Of a DNA stretch of 34,628 nt, positions 1-8,124 are shown one piece after another (position 1 is the stretch's first letter; every line of letters begins with the position of its first letter). The stretch comes from Haloarculaceae archaeon H-GB1-1. GTDB lineage: Archaea > Halobacteriota > Halobacteria > Halobacteriales > Haloarculaceae. The notes beneath the pieces were generated by a model. It was not told the origin of the DNA. It made no database searches and worked only from the letters and a program-made list of their open reading frames with translations. A program made the position numbers and the translations under genes. The stretch spans positions 1-34,628 of the forward strand of contig JARUKX010000039.1 in NCBI GenBank assembly GCA_029688825.1, in the 5' to 3' direction.

Positions 1-215
1 GGCGCGTATTTTCCAATGGATGCGCCGGGAAGCCTTGGCTGTCTAGACCGATCAGTTCAGGGGCTCGAGTATCGGATTGCGTTAACCACTTCGCAACGGC
101 TGCTGTTTCTCCGTAAAGTTCGGTTCTTTTCGGACGACGGCGAGTTCTCTGTCCCACTCGACCACCCCCCGGACTCTAACTGTCCAAGCGAGATATCGCG
201 GAGTTGCAGGTGGAA

Positions 216-374
216 CTACGCAACGTCAGTAGCAGCAGAAACCGGATCAGTACTCCGTTCGTCATCGGGGATGTCGTCTGTGTCCAGTAGTTTGGTAACG
301 AATGCTACTACTTTTTCACTCTCACGTAGAGTGTCGAGTAACTGAGAAACAACCAGGTGGGGAGAGTCCGTCAC
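216..374 (-). CDS. Short ORF of unknown function, possible gene remnant
   Basis: A 52-codon reading frame begins with GTG at 374 and ends with TAG at 216. It reads like a real acidic haloarchaeal protein, with a helical middle part around VVSQLLDTLRESEKVVAFV. The frame remains open upstream of the GTG to a TGA just inside the HalOD1-like gene and contains no ATG there, so the true start may be missing. It lies directly downstream of that gene on the same strand. I recognise no family. It could be a small gene in the same operon or the 3' end of a decayed one. The rest of 1-409 shows nothing I can support. Confidence 0.25.
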   Translation of the reverse strand: MTDSPHLVVSQLLDTLRESEKVVAFVTKLLDTDDIPDDERSTDPVSAATDVA

Positions 375-409
375 AGGCTCATCCGCCCACCGCTGGAACG
401 TCGAGTCAC

Positions 410-751
410 CTAGACTGGTTGGTCTTCAAAGACCGGTGTTGGATCGGTCGGTTGTGTGGCGTCACAAACCCGGATCCTCCCGTCGGCGCGGACGAAAACA
501 TTCCACCTCTCGACCTCGAAACTCAGGACGGCGTTCGCATCGGCGGCTCCATGATGGTCGGCAAACAACTGATTGAGAGCCGCGGTATCGATACTCTCGC
601 GCAATGGATCTAACTCGGTCGAGTCGGTCTCGGCGGCCGTTGCCAGGGCTTCGACGACTGCCACTGTGGGCGTCCTGTTACTTGATGGCCCGTATTGCGC
701 GTCAACAACGGGAGTACACCCGCGATACAGGTCATGTTGTGATTCGGCCAT
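410..751 (-). CDS. HalOD1 output-domain protein
   Basis: This 113-aa protein resembles the haloarchaeal HalOD1 output domain, a small domain of unknown biochemistry found alone or at the end of response regulators and sensor proteins. The pattern seen is a helix (VVEALATAAETDSTELDPL), a short DTAALNQLF segment and a C-terminal strand pair around FEVERWNVFVRADGRIRV. The frame is open further upstream, but ATG at 751 is preferred because the upstream residues do not look like the family and would be unusually basic and Ser-rich. It is divergent from the winged-helix gene at 929. HalOD1 proteins are usually taken to act in signalling; partner and output are unknown here. Confidence 0.6.
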   Translation of the reverse strand: MAESQHDLYRGCTPVVDAQYGPSSNRTPTVAVVEALATAAETDSTELDPLRESIDTAALNQLFADHHGAADANAVLSFEVERWNVFVRADGRIRVCDATQPTDPTPVFEDQPV

Positions 752-893
752 GCCAGAGTTAGATGAATGGATCTTATCAGTCTTGTGGATACTCTGTACT
801 ACTGGGTGGCCGCTAATCAGTAGCGCACTCTCGGCTCCCGAAAACCGATCACACACCGGTCCGTCGATCCTCGAACGAACGGCCTGCACGAAC

Positions 894-903
894 GGTTTAT
901 CTG
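894..903 (+). promoter_or_regulatory. TATA-like box for the winged-helix gene
   Basis: A TTTAT core lies about 31 nt upstream of the ATG at 929. That is the spacing expected for a haloarchaeal promoter giving a leaderless transcript. No Shine-Dalgarno sequence is seen before the ATG, which fits. Confidence 0.45.
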
Positions 904-928
904 CATCTCCAACGAACAATAATCAACA

Positions 929-1234
929 ATGGACGACATTTTCGACGCACTGGCGAACGTACACCGACGTCGATTGCTCGTCGCATTACTCGGCCACAAC
1001 CCACAACAAGATACTGTCCGGACTCCCGAAGATGCCCATGGCGGAGAGAAAGCGGTAGAAACGCTTCAGAAAGAACTCTACCATACGCATCTGCCCAAAC
1101 TGGAACAGGCAGGCTTCATCAGCTGGGATCAAGAAACACGCGAGGTCAGGAAGGGGCCGCGATTCGACGAGATTCGTCCTCTCCTCGAACTGATGCGGGA
1201 TCACGCTGATGAACTCCCCAACGACTGGCTGTGA
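929..1234 (+). CDS. Small winged-helix transcriptional regulator
   Basis: This 101-aa protein starts with DDIFDALANVHRRRLLVALL, the opening helix-turn-helix signature of many haloarchaeal ArsR-like or DUF7344-type regulators. It is followed by a recognition-helix region (LQKELYHTHLPKLEQAGFISWD) and a wing (TREVRKGPRF). It very likely binds DNA as a single-domain repressor or activator. No ligand domain or Cys cluster is present, so the signal cannot be guessed. Its promoter lies in the gap shared with the divergent HalOD1-like gene, making cross-regulation possible. Confidence 0.75.
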   Translation: MDDIFDALANVHRRRLLVALLGHNPQQDTVRTPEDAHGGEKAVETLQKELYHTHLPKLEQAGFISWDQETREVRKGPRFDEIRPLLELMRDHADELPNDWL

Positions 1235-1518
1235 GTAGACAATCTGCAGGCTCCATTTCACGGCTGGTTCAGCAACTCGGAACTGGAATGAGCGTGATCA
1301 CCGTACTGCACACGCCCTCTCAGTCGGTTACGTCGTTCCTGACAGTAATCGGGTGGTTCGTTCAGTGAGTGCTGAATACCAGTTCTCGGCAATCCGATTA
1401 TCTTTATCAAGGCGGTTCCGTGAAACCAATCCCGTGGATGCCGGGGTAGGAATGGGGTTCAACCGGGACGCAGTTACCTCGTACTATCACCATCTTGATT
1501 GTTCCTGTTGTTTGTATC
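1235..1518. other. Stretch without a recognisable gene
   Basis: This 284-bp stretch separates the winged-helix gene from the 3' end of the broken RAMP-like gene. Short open frames exist on both strands but none has haloarchaeal protein character. Its base composition is less GC-rich than that of the core genes further right. I see no repeat array or RNA gene. Confidence 0.4.
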
Positions 1519-2423
1519 TCATTCCTGATTTTCCTCCTGCTTCGGAACCGGCTTGACTCGGAGTTCGCCGAAGCCGTCCTTCGAATGGTTCCCGATGCGG
1601 GAGATCCCATTCTTCGCAGTCTCGACCGGGCGGTCACCATCGTACCCAACGACCATGCCATGATCGACGGTCTCCAACTCGTAGACGTCGCCTCCTTCGA
1701 CGACCTTCTCCAGGCGGTGGCGTAGCTGGTCTTCGTCGTCGACGCTCCACAACCACGGAACATCGACGTTGTTTGCCGCCGGATACTCTGACCGGAGCAC
1801 GAACGGCGTGCGAGTTCGAGGATGTACGCTTTGCCCTCTTCGAGCCGCGAGTAGTCCAGGTCCTCCAAATCTATGACCTGCATGTCCTTCAGCGAGACCT
1901 CGCCGAAACCGTAGTTGCGCTTGCTGCCGAACTGGAGGCCATCGAGCACGTCCTCGCCCAGGGGAAGCGTCTCGGGGTCATCGGCGTGCAGGTAGGCGGT
2001 GACGTACCACCGCGTCGTCTGCTGCTGCTTCCGGTGGTCCTCGGGTCGTCCCATGGTGGTTTGGTGAGCCAACGCTGGCATCCCACTCTGGATGCGGATG
2101 TCGTGGGCGTTCAGCGCATCGCGCGGCCGGGAGTCCAGCAGCCACGGGTGGTCTGGGTGCCGGAACAGGAAGAGGTCGTCGTAGCTCTCGACGTTAGGCA
2201 GCGACGACCCCATGTAGGGACGGATACCGATCTGTGAGTGCTCTTCCGGAAAAGTGCCGAACTGACCGGGCACGAACATCCCGTGACTGGCGTTGATGTG
2301 CTGGCGGACGTCGTGCTCCAGCTGCCTCCCGAGCGTGTGGTAGATCGCGTTCCCCGAGACGTAGTAGGGGTGCCCGAGATAGTCCATGTCATGTTCCCAG
2401 TGGACCTGCTGGATGCGCGTCAT
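1519..2423 (-). pseudogene. Frameshifted RAMP (Cas5/Cas7-like) protein
   Basis: The gene starts with ATG at 2423 (MTRIQQVHWEHDM) and runs to about 1810. There the reading frame changes by one base and continues to a stop at 1519. The N-terminal part carries a YYVSGNAIYHTLGRQL segment like the G-x-x-hydrophobic-basic helix of RAMP proteins. Two glycine-rich loops typical of RAMPs follow, KRNYGFGEVSL before the shift and KDGFGELRVKP after it. Joined, the protein would be about 300 aa. Its start overlaps the stop of the upstream broken gene by ATGA. No Cas1, Cas2, Cas3 or repeat array is visible in the window. The family call rests on motif pattern only. A haloarchaeal array-less RAMP system has been described, and this could be a decayed relative. 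Confidence 0.5.
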
Positions 2424-3000
2424 GGGCTCACCTCGCGCTCGTAGTCTTCGATGTACTGGAGTGCCGTTGACCAGCTCCAAATCCGCCGGAGGTTTGCGTC
2501 GAGCACCATGTCGTGTTTGTCGGAATCGACGTTGAGCGGATGGGCAGTCAGGCGCTTCCATGTGGACGCCCACGACCGCCACGGACGACTTCCGAGGCGC
2601 GCCCACGGCTGGCCGTCAGCGTCCTCGTCGATTCGGAGTGCGAAGCGGTCACCCGCGTAGACTGTGCGGTGAGGAACGATCTCCTCGGCGTGGACAACGA
2701 CCAACACAGAGCCTCGAATGCGCGGCCATCGCGATAGTTGTCCAGCAGCGCCGCCACGAGCAGTGTGTGATACTTCAGGCTCGTGTACGGGTAGTAGACG
2801 CTGTCGTTGAACGCCGAGACGACGTTGCTCTCCAGCCACGCCCGATGGTTGGTCTCATGATCGCTCTCCGTCAGCAGCCGGCGCAGGCGTTTTCGACGTC
2901 CGTTCGCGTGGACCTCTCCGGATCGTACCGACTGTCTCCCGATAACAGGGAGAGCCGGTGGTGCGTCTCGTGTGTGTCGACGGCCTGCTGGTCGCCTTTG
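2420..3000 (-). pseudogene. Multiply frameshifted gene upstream of the RAMP-like gene
   Basis: Protein-like sequence passes through three frames. The first block includes DTHETHHRLSLLSGDSRYDP (about 2900-3000). The second, LESNVVSAFNDSVYYPYTSL, begins near 2880. The third, from about 2715 to the stop at 2420, includes VYAGDRFALRIDEDADG. Each block has coherent haloarchaeal residues while the other frames look random, so one ancestral gene with at least two indels is the simplest reading. No start codon can be fixed; the 5' end may be lost. The 3' end overlaps the RAMP-like start by ATGA, implying a former operon. Its family is not recognised; it might be another subunit of the same complex. 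Confidence 0.5.
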
Positions 3001-3146
3001 CTGGCTGTGCAGGGGTTTCTAGTACCGGACCCGAGTGTACGGAAGAGGAAGCGAGAGCAGGCACTCATTGCCGGGAAACACCCGTCTCTCGGGCTGTCTC
3101 GTGGATGCGTGTGCAGAGCGGACGCTCCGAGAACCGAGAGAGCAAG

Positions 3147-3185
3147 ATAACTAAACAATACCAACTTCCCATACGTAACGTTATG
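3147..3185 (+). promoter_or_regulatory. Putative promoter and operator of the HxlR gene
   Basis: An AT-rich segment (ATAACTAAACAATA) is followed by ATACGTAACGTTAT, an imperfect dyad with two ACGT half-sites. It sits 26-60 nt upstream of the HxlR start at 3211. HxlR proteins are dimers that often bind dyads in their own promoters, so autoregulation is plausible. This is an inference from position only. Confidence 0.3.
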
Positions 3186-3210
3186 ACCGTGGCCGTCGAT
3201 ATCCTCGACT

Positions 3211-3585
3211 ATGGCAGACTCCGAGACAGACAAGATCGAAATCTGGTGTGCCGGCGACGACTGGTGTCCGATCACGACGACGGCGACGCTCATCGGGAAG
3301 AAGTGGCATCCGGTCATCGTTCACCGATTGCTCCAGAACGGTCCACTGGGGTTCAACGCGCTGAAAGAGGAGGTCGACGGAATCTCCAGCAAGGTCCTCT
3401 CCGATAGTCTGAGCGACCTCGAAGAGGCCCAGCTCGTCGATCGCGAGATCGTGAGCGAGAAGCCGTTCCGCGTCGAGTACTCCCTGACCGAGCGCGGGGC
3501 GGATCTCGAAGCGGTCGTGACGGCGATGGCCGAGTGGGGGAGCGAACACCTCATGCCGCCTGGGGACGAGTCCACCGTCGCATGA
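3211..3585 (+). CDS. HxlR-family winged-helix regulator
   Basis: The 124-aa protein has the HxlR layout. An N-terminal Cys-containing segment (WCAGDDWCPITTT) leads into the helix LIGKKWHPVIVHRLL. The recognition region is GFNALKEEVDGISSKVLSDS, and a basic wing (SEKPFRVEYSLTERG) follows. HxlR dimers commonly sense electrophiles, oxidants or disulfide stress, some through N-terminal cysteines; Cys13 and Cys19 here are candidates. It precedes the TauE/SafE permease by 59 bp on the same strand, suggesting that it controls that gene and perhaps itself. Length matches the family. Confidence 0.85.
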   Translation: MADSETDKIEIWCAGDDWCPITTTATLIGKKWHPVIVHRLLQNGPLGFNALKEEVDGISSKVLSDSLSDLEEAQLVDREIVSEKPFRVEYSLTERGADLEAVVTAMAEWGSEHLMPPGDESTVA

Positions 3586-3644
3586 GGCCGTCCACTCTTG
3601 GGGGAGGGTGGAACGCATCGAGCCGTTCGAGGGGGCGACCGTAG

Positions 3645-4433
3645 ATGGCAGTCTTCGGCTTCGAGCCGGTCGTATTCACGCTCGTGCTCGCCATCATCTT
3701 CTTCGGTGGGCTCGTGAAGGGTATCGCCGGCTTCGGTTACGCCATCGCGTCGACGGCGATTCTGGCCTCGGTGCTGGACCCCTCGACCGCCGTCGTCGTG
3801 ATGATCCTTCCGATGCTGGCGGCGAACGTCCGGCTGCTCGGGGAACTCGACCGGACGGACCTTCCGACGTGCGTCGAGCGCTTCTGGCCGTTCGTCGCCG
3901 CCGCGCTCGTCGGGACGGTGGCTGGCATGGCGCTGCTCGCACGCATCCCGAAGCCACTGCTCGCGCTCGGACTCGGGCTGTTCACGCTCACGTACGTGCT
4001 CGTCAGTCAGCCGTACGCGGCGCTTCCCGGCGAAGCGTGGGTCGTCGACCGGTGTTTCCGGCCCGGGACGGGCGCGAAGGCGATACTCGGCCTCGTCTCC
4101 GGGCTCGTCTTCGGTGCGAGCAACATCGCGGTTCAGATCGTCGCGTACCTGGACAGCCTCTCGCTGGACCGCTCGACCTTCGTCGGCGTCCTCGCGATGA
4201 TCCTCGTCGGTGTCTCCTCGGTGCGCGTCGGCGCTGCGTGGTATCTCGGGCTGTACGAGTCCACGTCGCTCGTCGTCGTGTCCATCGTCGGTGCGGCTCC
4301 CGGACTCCTCGGCGTCGCCGTCGGAAACCGACTCCGACGGTACCTCTCGCCCGAGGTGGAGACCGCGGGTGCGCTGGTGCTGTTGACTGTCATCGGACTG
4401 AAGCTCTCCTCGTCCGGGCTCGCGGCGATCTGA
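3645..4433 (+). CDS. TauE/SafE-family sulfite/organosulfur exporter
   Basis: A 262-aa integral membrane protein with about seven to eight hydrophobic segments in two similar halves. The first half contains GGLVKGIAGFGYAIAST and the second GLVSGLVFGASNIAVQI, the paired glycine-rich segments of the TauE/SafE (DUF81) family. Members export sulfite, sulfoacetate or related anions or move them with protons; the substrate here is unknown. Start ATG at 3645 directly precedes the first membrane helix. It follows the HxlR regulator closely, so induction by a sulfur or redox signal is a reasonable inference. Confidence 0.8.
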   Translation: MAVFGFEPVVFTLVLAIIFFGGLVKGIAGFGYAIASTAILASVLDPSTAVVVMILPMLAANVRLLGELDRTDLPTCVERFWPFVAAALVGTVAGMALLARIPKPLLALGLGLFTLTYVLVSQPYAALPGEAWVVDRCFRPGTGAKAILGLVSGLVFGASNIAVQIVAYLDSLSLDRSTFVGVLAMILVGVSSVRVGAAWYLGLYESTSLVVVSIVGAAPGLLGVAVGNRLRRYLSPEVETAGALVLLTVIGLKLSSSGLAAI

Positions 4434-4468
4434 GCGCTCGGCGGGGTTGGCTTCACAGGTCTGGCACG

Positions 4469-4477
4469 CTTATTACG
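4469..4477 (+). promoter_or_regulatory. TATA-like box for the DUF6789-type gene
   Basis: CTTATTACG lies about 26 nt upstream of the ATG at 4499 and only about 11 nt upstream of the ATG at 4484. The spacing favours 4499 as the start of a leaderless transcript. Confidence 0.4.
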
Positions 4478-4498
4478 TTTGAGATGGTATGTATTGTC

Positions 4499-5011
4499 AT
4501 GGTAGATACAAACGCGAAGTTCGACGACCCGACCGGGGCCGAACGCACGGACGAGTTCGACAGCGTCCGCGGCATCATCGCCGACGGCGTCGTCGGTGCT
4601 GCTGGCGGTCTCGTCGGCATCACAATGATGACCGTCGTCCTCGTCATCGGAGAGTCGTTCGGGGCGTTCAACCGGGACTCGTTCGCCCTCTTGACGCAGA
4701 TGCTCGGACTCGAGACCGTCGTCCCGCCGGTAACGTTCGGGTTCGTCGTCTTCCTGCTGGTCGGGATGTTCCCCTGGCCGCTGCTGTTCGCCTCGCTGAA
4801 GGGGTACTTGCCGGGTAAGACGGATCCCGTTCACGGCATCTTCTTCGGGACCGCGCTGTGGACGGGCTACGTCTTCGCGTTCTACGACGGCTACGCCGGC
4901 TTGTCCTTCCTGCTGTATCTCGTCGTCACGCTGATCGCCCACTGGATGTACGGCATCGGGGTCGGCCTGGTGTTCGATTACCTCTCGTCGCGACCCGACA
5001 CGCTGGTGTAG
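4499..5011 (+). CDS. Haloarchaeal four-helix membrane protein (DUF6789-like)
   Basis: This 170-aa protein has an acidic N-terminus (MVDTNAKFDDPTGAERTDEF) and about four membrane helices. The first is RGIIADGVVGAAGGLVG and the last contains LIAHWMYGIGVGLVFDYL. The pattern matches haloarchaeal membrane proteins grouped as DUF6789; their function is unknown. An in-frame ATG at 4484 would add five residues, but the promoter spacing favours 4499. It is separated by 65 bp from the TauE/SafE gene and has its own promoter, so joint function is not implied. It ends directly against the convergent lipoprotein gene at 5012. Confidence 0.7.
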   Translation: MVDTNAKFDDPTGAERTDEFDSVRGIIADGVVGAAGGLVGITMMTVVLVIGESFGAFNRDSFALLTQMLGLETVVPPVTFGFVVFLLVGMFPWPLLFASLKGYLPGKTDPVHGIFFGTALWTGYVFAFYDGYAGLSFLLYLVVTLIAHWMYGIGVGLVFDYLSSRPDTLV

Positions 5012-5866
5012 TCACTTCACGAGGAACGCGAACTCCTCGTCGAGGGCGTCGATACGGAACTGTTTCGTTCCTTTTTCGTCGATGGTCACCCCCTCGACGG
5101 TGTATCTCCGCTCCCCGCCGGCGGTCATGTTGACGCGGATGGGCGTGTCTTGCGGAATCCAGCGCGTCGTTGCCGGCTCCGAGTACGACATCGGGCTGAT
5201 GAACGTCCCGTCACGGTCGTGCTCGTTCTGGAAGACGAGGGTGTAGCCGAACGGCTCCCCCTGCTGGACCGTGCTCGGAATCACCGCCTTCTTCAACGCG
5301 ACGCCGTCGGCTCCGAGCGGTTCGGTCACCGAGAACTCCGTCTCGACGTTCTCCGAGGCGTAGGTCGAGCTCGGGTCGACGGCCATCACCTTCGCCACGT
5401 AGTCACCTCGCTTCCAGTCGGTGCTGTAGAGGTACCCCATCGTCTCCCGGATCGACGAGTCCGCTTCCGTCGCCATCTTACTGGCGTCGTACTGCGCTCG
5501 TTCCACTACCTCGCCGTCCCGTTCGTAGCTGACTTCGAAGGTGACGTTCTCGGGATCGGTGGGTATCGAGGCCCGGATGCCGAGTTTGACCGCGGCACCA
5601 GATGCCACGGCGTCCGTCGCGTTGTCGAGCGTATCGCCGACTCCCTCCCAGTGGGTGAGGACGTTGACCGCCTCGATGGTCGGATTCGGTGGCAACTCGG
5701 TCGCCGTTTCAGTTGGTGTCTCGGTCGGCGTGTCGGTCGCGGTCGCCGTTCGTCCGTCGGTCGTCGTCGCGTTGCCGGTGGATTCGGTCTGTGCGTCGTC
5801 TCCCGTCGCGGTACAGCCGGCGAGCGCCGTCGCCCCCACTGTCCCCAGAAACGTCCGTCGGTGCAT
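5012..5866 (-). CDS. Secreted lipoprotein with Tat-type signal
   Basis: A 284-aa lipoprotein begins with MHRRTFLGTVGATALAGCTA: a twin-arginine signal followed by a lipobox ending at Cys18. A Thr/Glu-rich linker (about residues 25-60, with many TET repeats) leads to a beta-rich domain of about 220 residues. The domain carries strand pairs such as TFEVSYERDGEVVERAQYD and GYTLVFQNEHDRDGTF, suggesting two Ig-like or CARDB-like modules. It should be anchored outside the cell through the lipidated Cys. No enzyme motif is visible. The family is common in haloarchaea and of unknown role, perhaps binding or adhesion. Confidence 0.8.
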   Translation of the reverse strand: MHRRTFLGTVGATALAGCTATGDDAQTESTGNATTTDGRTATATDTPTETPTETATELPPNPTIEAVNVLTHWEGVGDTLDNATDAVASGAAVKLGIRASIPTDPENVTFEVSYERDGEVVERAQYDASKMATEADSSIRETMGYLYSTDWKRGDYVAKVMAVDPSSTYASENVETEFSVTEPLGADGVALKKAVIPSTVQQGEPFGYTLVFQNEHDRDGTFISPMSYSEPATTRWIPQDTPIRVNMTAGGERRYTVEGVTIDEKGTKQFRIDALDEEFAFLVK

Positions 5867-5892
5867 CGTTGGGGCGGGCTGGTCCCGTTATT

Positions 5893-5902
5893 GCATATAA
5901 AC
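5893..5902 (-). promoter_or_regulatory. TATA-like box for the lipoprotein gene
   Basis: Read on the minus strand, GTTTATATGC lies 27-36 nt upstream of the ATG at 5866. It is one of the clearest haloarchaeal TATA boxes in the window and supports that start. The remaining 180 bp to the next gene hold no supported feature. Confidence 0.55.
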
Positions 5903-6085
5903 TCTCGGACGTTCGATCGTATTCGACCCGTGAAGACGGGCCAGGTTGGAGGGTGACCTGGTAGGTCGCTACCGGCGACGGGCTGCACGTCGCGGAAGAA
6001 GCACTCGCTGTCGACGTCGTCGACCGCCGCTGGGGGCGTCGCCGGCGGTCTCCCGAACTGTGGCGTCGACCGACCGCTCGCCGCG

Positions 6086-6544
6086 CTAGGCCTCGGCTTC
6101 GGCCTCGGCGTCCGCGTCTGCGTCGGTCTCGGCGTCGGATTCGTCGTCCGCATCCTCGGCAGCGTCTTCCAGCGCGCCCTTGAGCTGCGGAATCGCGCTG
6201 GTGAGCTCTCCGACCTGCTCGCGCGCGTCGGTGACGTCCTGGATCAGGGCTTCGACCTCTTCGATAGCTTCGGCGAGGTCGTCGGCGTCCTCGAAGGCGT
6301 CTGCACGTTCGCCCATCGTGTACCACTTCTTCGCGTCGCGGACGTGGTCCTCGGCGTCGCCGACGTCGAGCGCCGACCGGAGCGCGTTCAGCGCACCGAG
6401 CGTGTTGTCGGCGTCGACGTCCCAGACGTCGTCTGCGCTGGGGAGCGTCTCACGAGCCGCCGCGAGGCTCTCCTCGACGTCCGCACGCATCTCGTTCGCG
6501 GCCTCTCCGAACAGTTCGTCGTCGTCGAGTGTCGATTGACTCAT
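6086..6544 (-). CDS. Acidic helical protein (DUF5790-like)
   Basis: A 152-aa soluble protein opens with MSQSTLDDDELFGEAANEMR, which I associate with the haloarchaeal DUF5790 family. Residues 15-118 look all-helical, including EESLAAARETL, LAEAIEEVEALIQDV and REQVGELTSAIPQL. The C-terminal 30 residues are an almost pure Asp/Glu/Ala tail. Such a tail is a common salt-adapted ending and says little about role. Function is unknown. It has its own promoter and runs alone, 72 bp downstream of the membrane protein gene that ends at 6617. Confidence 0.75.
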   Translation of the reverse strand: MSQSTLDDDELFGEAANEMRADVEESLAAARETLPSADDVWDVDADNTLGALNALRSALDVGDAEDHVRDAKKWYTMGERADAFEDADDLAEAIEEVEALIQDVTDAREQVGELTSAIPQLKGALEDAAEDADDESDAETDADADAEAEAEA

Positions 6545-6566
6545 ATGTCACTGTTGTATCCCGTGA

Positions 6567-6577
6567 GGTTTAAAAAC
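6567..6577 (-). promoter_or_regulatory. TATA-like box for the DUF5790-like gene
   Basis: On the minus strand GTTTTTAAACC lies 23-33 nt upstream of the ATG at 6544, with no Shine-Dalgarno sequence between. A leaderless transcript is likely. Confidence 0.5.
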
Positions 6578-6616
6578 ACGGCACAAACTGAAAGTGAAAT
6601 CGCAGGCCAGCGCCGC

Positions 6617-7648
6617 CTAGTCGGCCCGAACCGAGGACCGGACCTCGGCGACCGCGTCGAACGAGTCGTTCGTGTCGCCGAGCACGAACAGCGCGTAGTA
6701 CCGCAGGAACGACTGGAACGGGACCTTCACGAGCAGGCTCAGGACTATCACGACGAGGACGAACAGGACTGCCAGCACGAGGATGACCGAACCCACGATG
6801 ACGCCGACCCCGTTCGCGCCACCGAGCGCGAAGTACAGCCCGAACCCGACGACGGCGAACGGGATGGTCACGACCAGCACCAGGACGAACCCGATGATTC
6901 CCTGCGCGATGGCGGTCACGATGTTCAGGATGAACGCCATGATTCCGTAGGAGACGTACTCCTTCCACTCGGTCTTCAGCGTCGGCCAGAAGCGCCGCCA
7001 CGCCGACAGCACGCCCCGCTCTTCGAGGAGCATGATGGGGACGACGAACATCGTCGTGAACCCCGTGATTGTGCCCGCGACGAGTGCGTCGAGGATGAGG
7101 AACGGAATGGCGAGGAGGACGACTCCAATCAGGCCACCCGGCGTCCACTGCTCCGGCGAGAAGCCGACCGTCGCGGCCGCGATGGCGGCCAGAACCGCCA
7201 CCACGACGAGCAGATTCAGGAGGCCGAATCCGATTCGGAAGCCGAACAGTCGCAGACCGCGACCCCAGTTCTCGCTGACGTACTGTTTCAGTCGGACTTC
7301 CTCCGTGCCCAGCGACTCGACGAAGACGAACTCCATGATGCCGCCGAGCACGGCCAGTACGAGGACGATGAGCAGAACGACGAGGGCGAAGCCAGCGATG
7401 AGGCCCATCAGCTCGGGCGTGAACTCCGGCGGCTGGACCTGGCCCGAGGGCGTGCCACCCACGCCACCACCGTTGCCGAAGTCACTACCGCCGAAGTTCG
7501 ACGTGTTCGGGAAACTGAAGCCACCGCCGCCGCCGACGAAGAACATGACGACGGCGAGCCGGAGCCATATCGCTCGGTCGAAGGGAAGCAGCAACCCCTT
7601 CGTCGCCTGTAGGGCGTCGTCTATCGAATCCAGGGCGGAGAGGGACAT
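6617..7648 (-). CDS. Polytopic membrane protein (DUF7544-like)
   Basis: The 343-aa protein begins MSLSALDSIDDALQATKGLL and continues PFDRAIWLRLAVVMFFVGGGG, a start typical of a haloarchaeal membrane family I know as DUF7544. It has a Gly/Ser/Asn-rich outer loop (about residues 46-75). Roughly six to seven helices follow, the later ones very Val/Leu-rich (GIIGFVLVLVVTIPFAVVGF). A cytosolic helix with EERGVLSAWRRFWPTLKTEW resembles the amphipathic loop of the glycerophosphoryl-diester/DUF975-type membrane families. Substrate or partner is unknown. It lies between mptD and the DUF5790-like gene on the same strand with 41-72 bp gaps. Confidence 0.7.
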   Translation of the reverse strand: MSLSALDSIDDALQATKGLLLPFDRAIWLRLAVVMFFVGGGGGFSFPNTSNFGGSDFGNGGGVGGTPSGQVQPPEFTPELMGLIAGFALVVLLIVLVLAVLGGIMEFVFVESLGTEEVRLKQYVSENWGRGLRLFGFRIGFGLLNLLVVVAVLAAIAAATVGFSPEQWTPGGLIGVVLLAIPFLILDALVAGTITGFTTMFVVPIMLLEERGVLSAWRRFWPTLKTEWKEYVSYGIMAFILNIVTAIAQGIIGFVLVLVVTIPFAVVGFGLYFALGGANGVGVIVGSVILVLAVLFVLVVIVLSLLVKVPFQSFLRYYALFVLGDTNDSFDAVAEVRSSVRAD

Positions 7649-7689
7649 GGCCGATTCTGCTCGTGCCTGTTACAAGAAGCTTGCCGGAT

Positions 7690-8034
7690 TCAGGAATCGA
7701 CCGAATCGATGGCCATGAGCGGGTAACCGTCGGTCATCTCCATGCTTGTCTCGACGGTCTGTCCCTCGTACGCGATGGTCATCGAGACCTCCATGAGCGA
7801 CCCGGTCAGCTCCGTGTAGCCAGCGCCGTGGTCGATGGCCGCCTCCACCTCGTCGTCGAGAATGTCGACGGTCACCGATTCGCAGTACGGTTGGTTCTCG
7901 ATGGCCTCTTCGATGGCCTGCTCCAGACTGCGCGCGCTGTCGGTGCTGACGGGCGTTCCCGCGAACTGGTGGTACAGCGAGCCGAACTTGATGCCGGCCT
8001 CGAAACAGGCCTGCTCGGCGTCGGTCGGGTCCAT
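7690..8034 (-). CDS. mptD: Archaeal dihydroneopterin aldolase
   Basis: The 114-aa protein matches the archaeal dihydroneopterin aldolase family (MptD). It has the opening DAEQACFEAGIKFGSLYHQF, the GTPVS turn, the helix SLEQAIEEAIENQPYCESV and a final strand pair. MptD cleaves 7,8-dihydroneopterin to 6-hydroxymethyl-dihydropterin and glycolaldehyde. In methanogens this feeds methanopterin; in haloarchaea it feeds folate-type coenzymes. Length is normal for the family (about 110-120 aa), and bacterial FolB is unrelated in sequence. The gene is divergent from azf, with 90 bp between the two starts. No other pterin gene is visible nearby. Confidence 0.85.
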   Translation of the reverse strand: MDPTDAEQACFEAGIKFGSLYHQFAGTPVSTDSARSLEQAIEEAIENQPYCESVTVDILDDEVEAAIDHGAGYTELTGSLMEVSMTIAYEGQTVETSMEMTDGYPLMAIDSVDS

Positions 8035-8124
8035 GGGAACGTCCTCGCCAGCCCGGCGCTAAACGTCTTCGGACGGCACGGAAACCGCATCATTCTTACT
8101 GGGGTTTCACTCATGTACACCTGA

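Noticed and set aside
16-613. Several short plus-strand frames at the left edge
   Set aside because: Ser/Arg/Pro-rich translations, no ribosome site or promoter, and they overlap a better minus-strand gene.
1407-1810. Continuation of the RAMP frame past the frameshift
   Set aside because: After about 1810 this frame becomes Arg/Ser-rich and random, while a neighbouring frame carries the expected second Gly-rich loop.
3608-4498. Open frame on the plus strand overlapping the TauE/SafE gene
   Set aside because: Its residues are Arg/Pro-rich and random-looking; only the part from 4499 is a real protein. The TauE/SafE frame has clear membrane helices.
6344-7612. Long plus-strand frame opposite the membrane-protein gene
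   Set aside because: Composition is highly charged and repetitive, a shadow of the minus-strand membrane protein.
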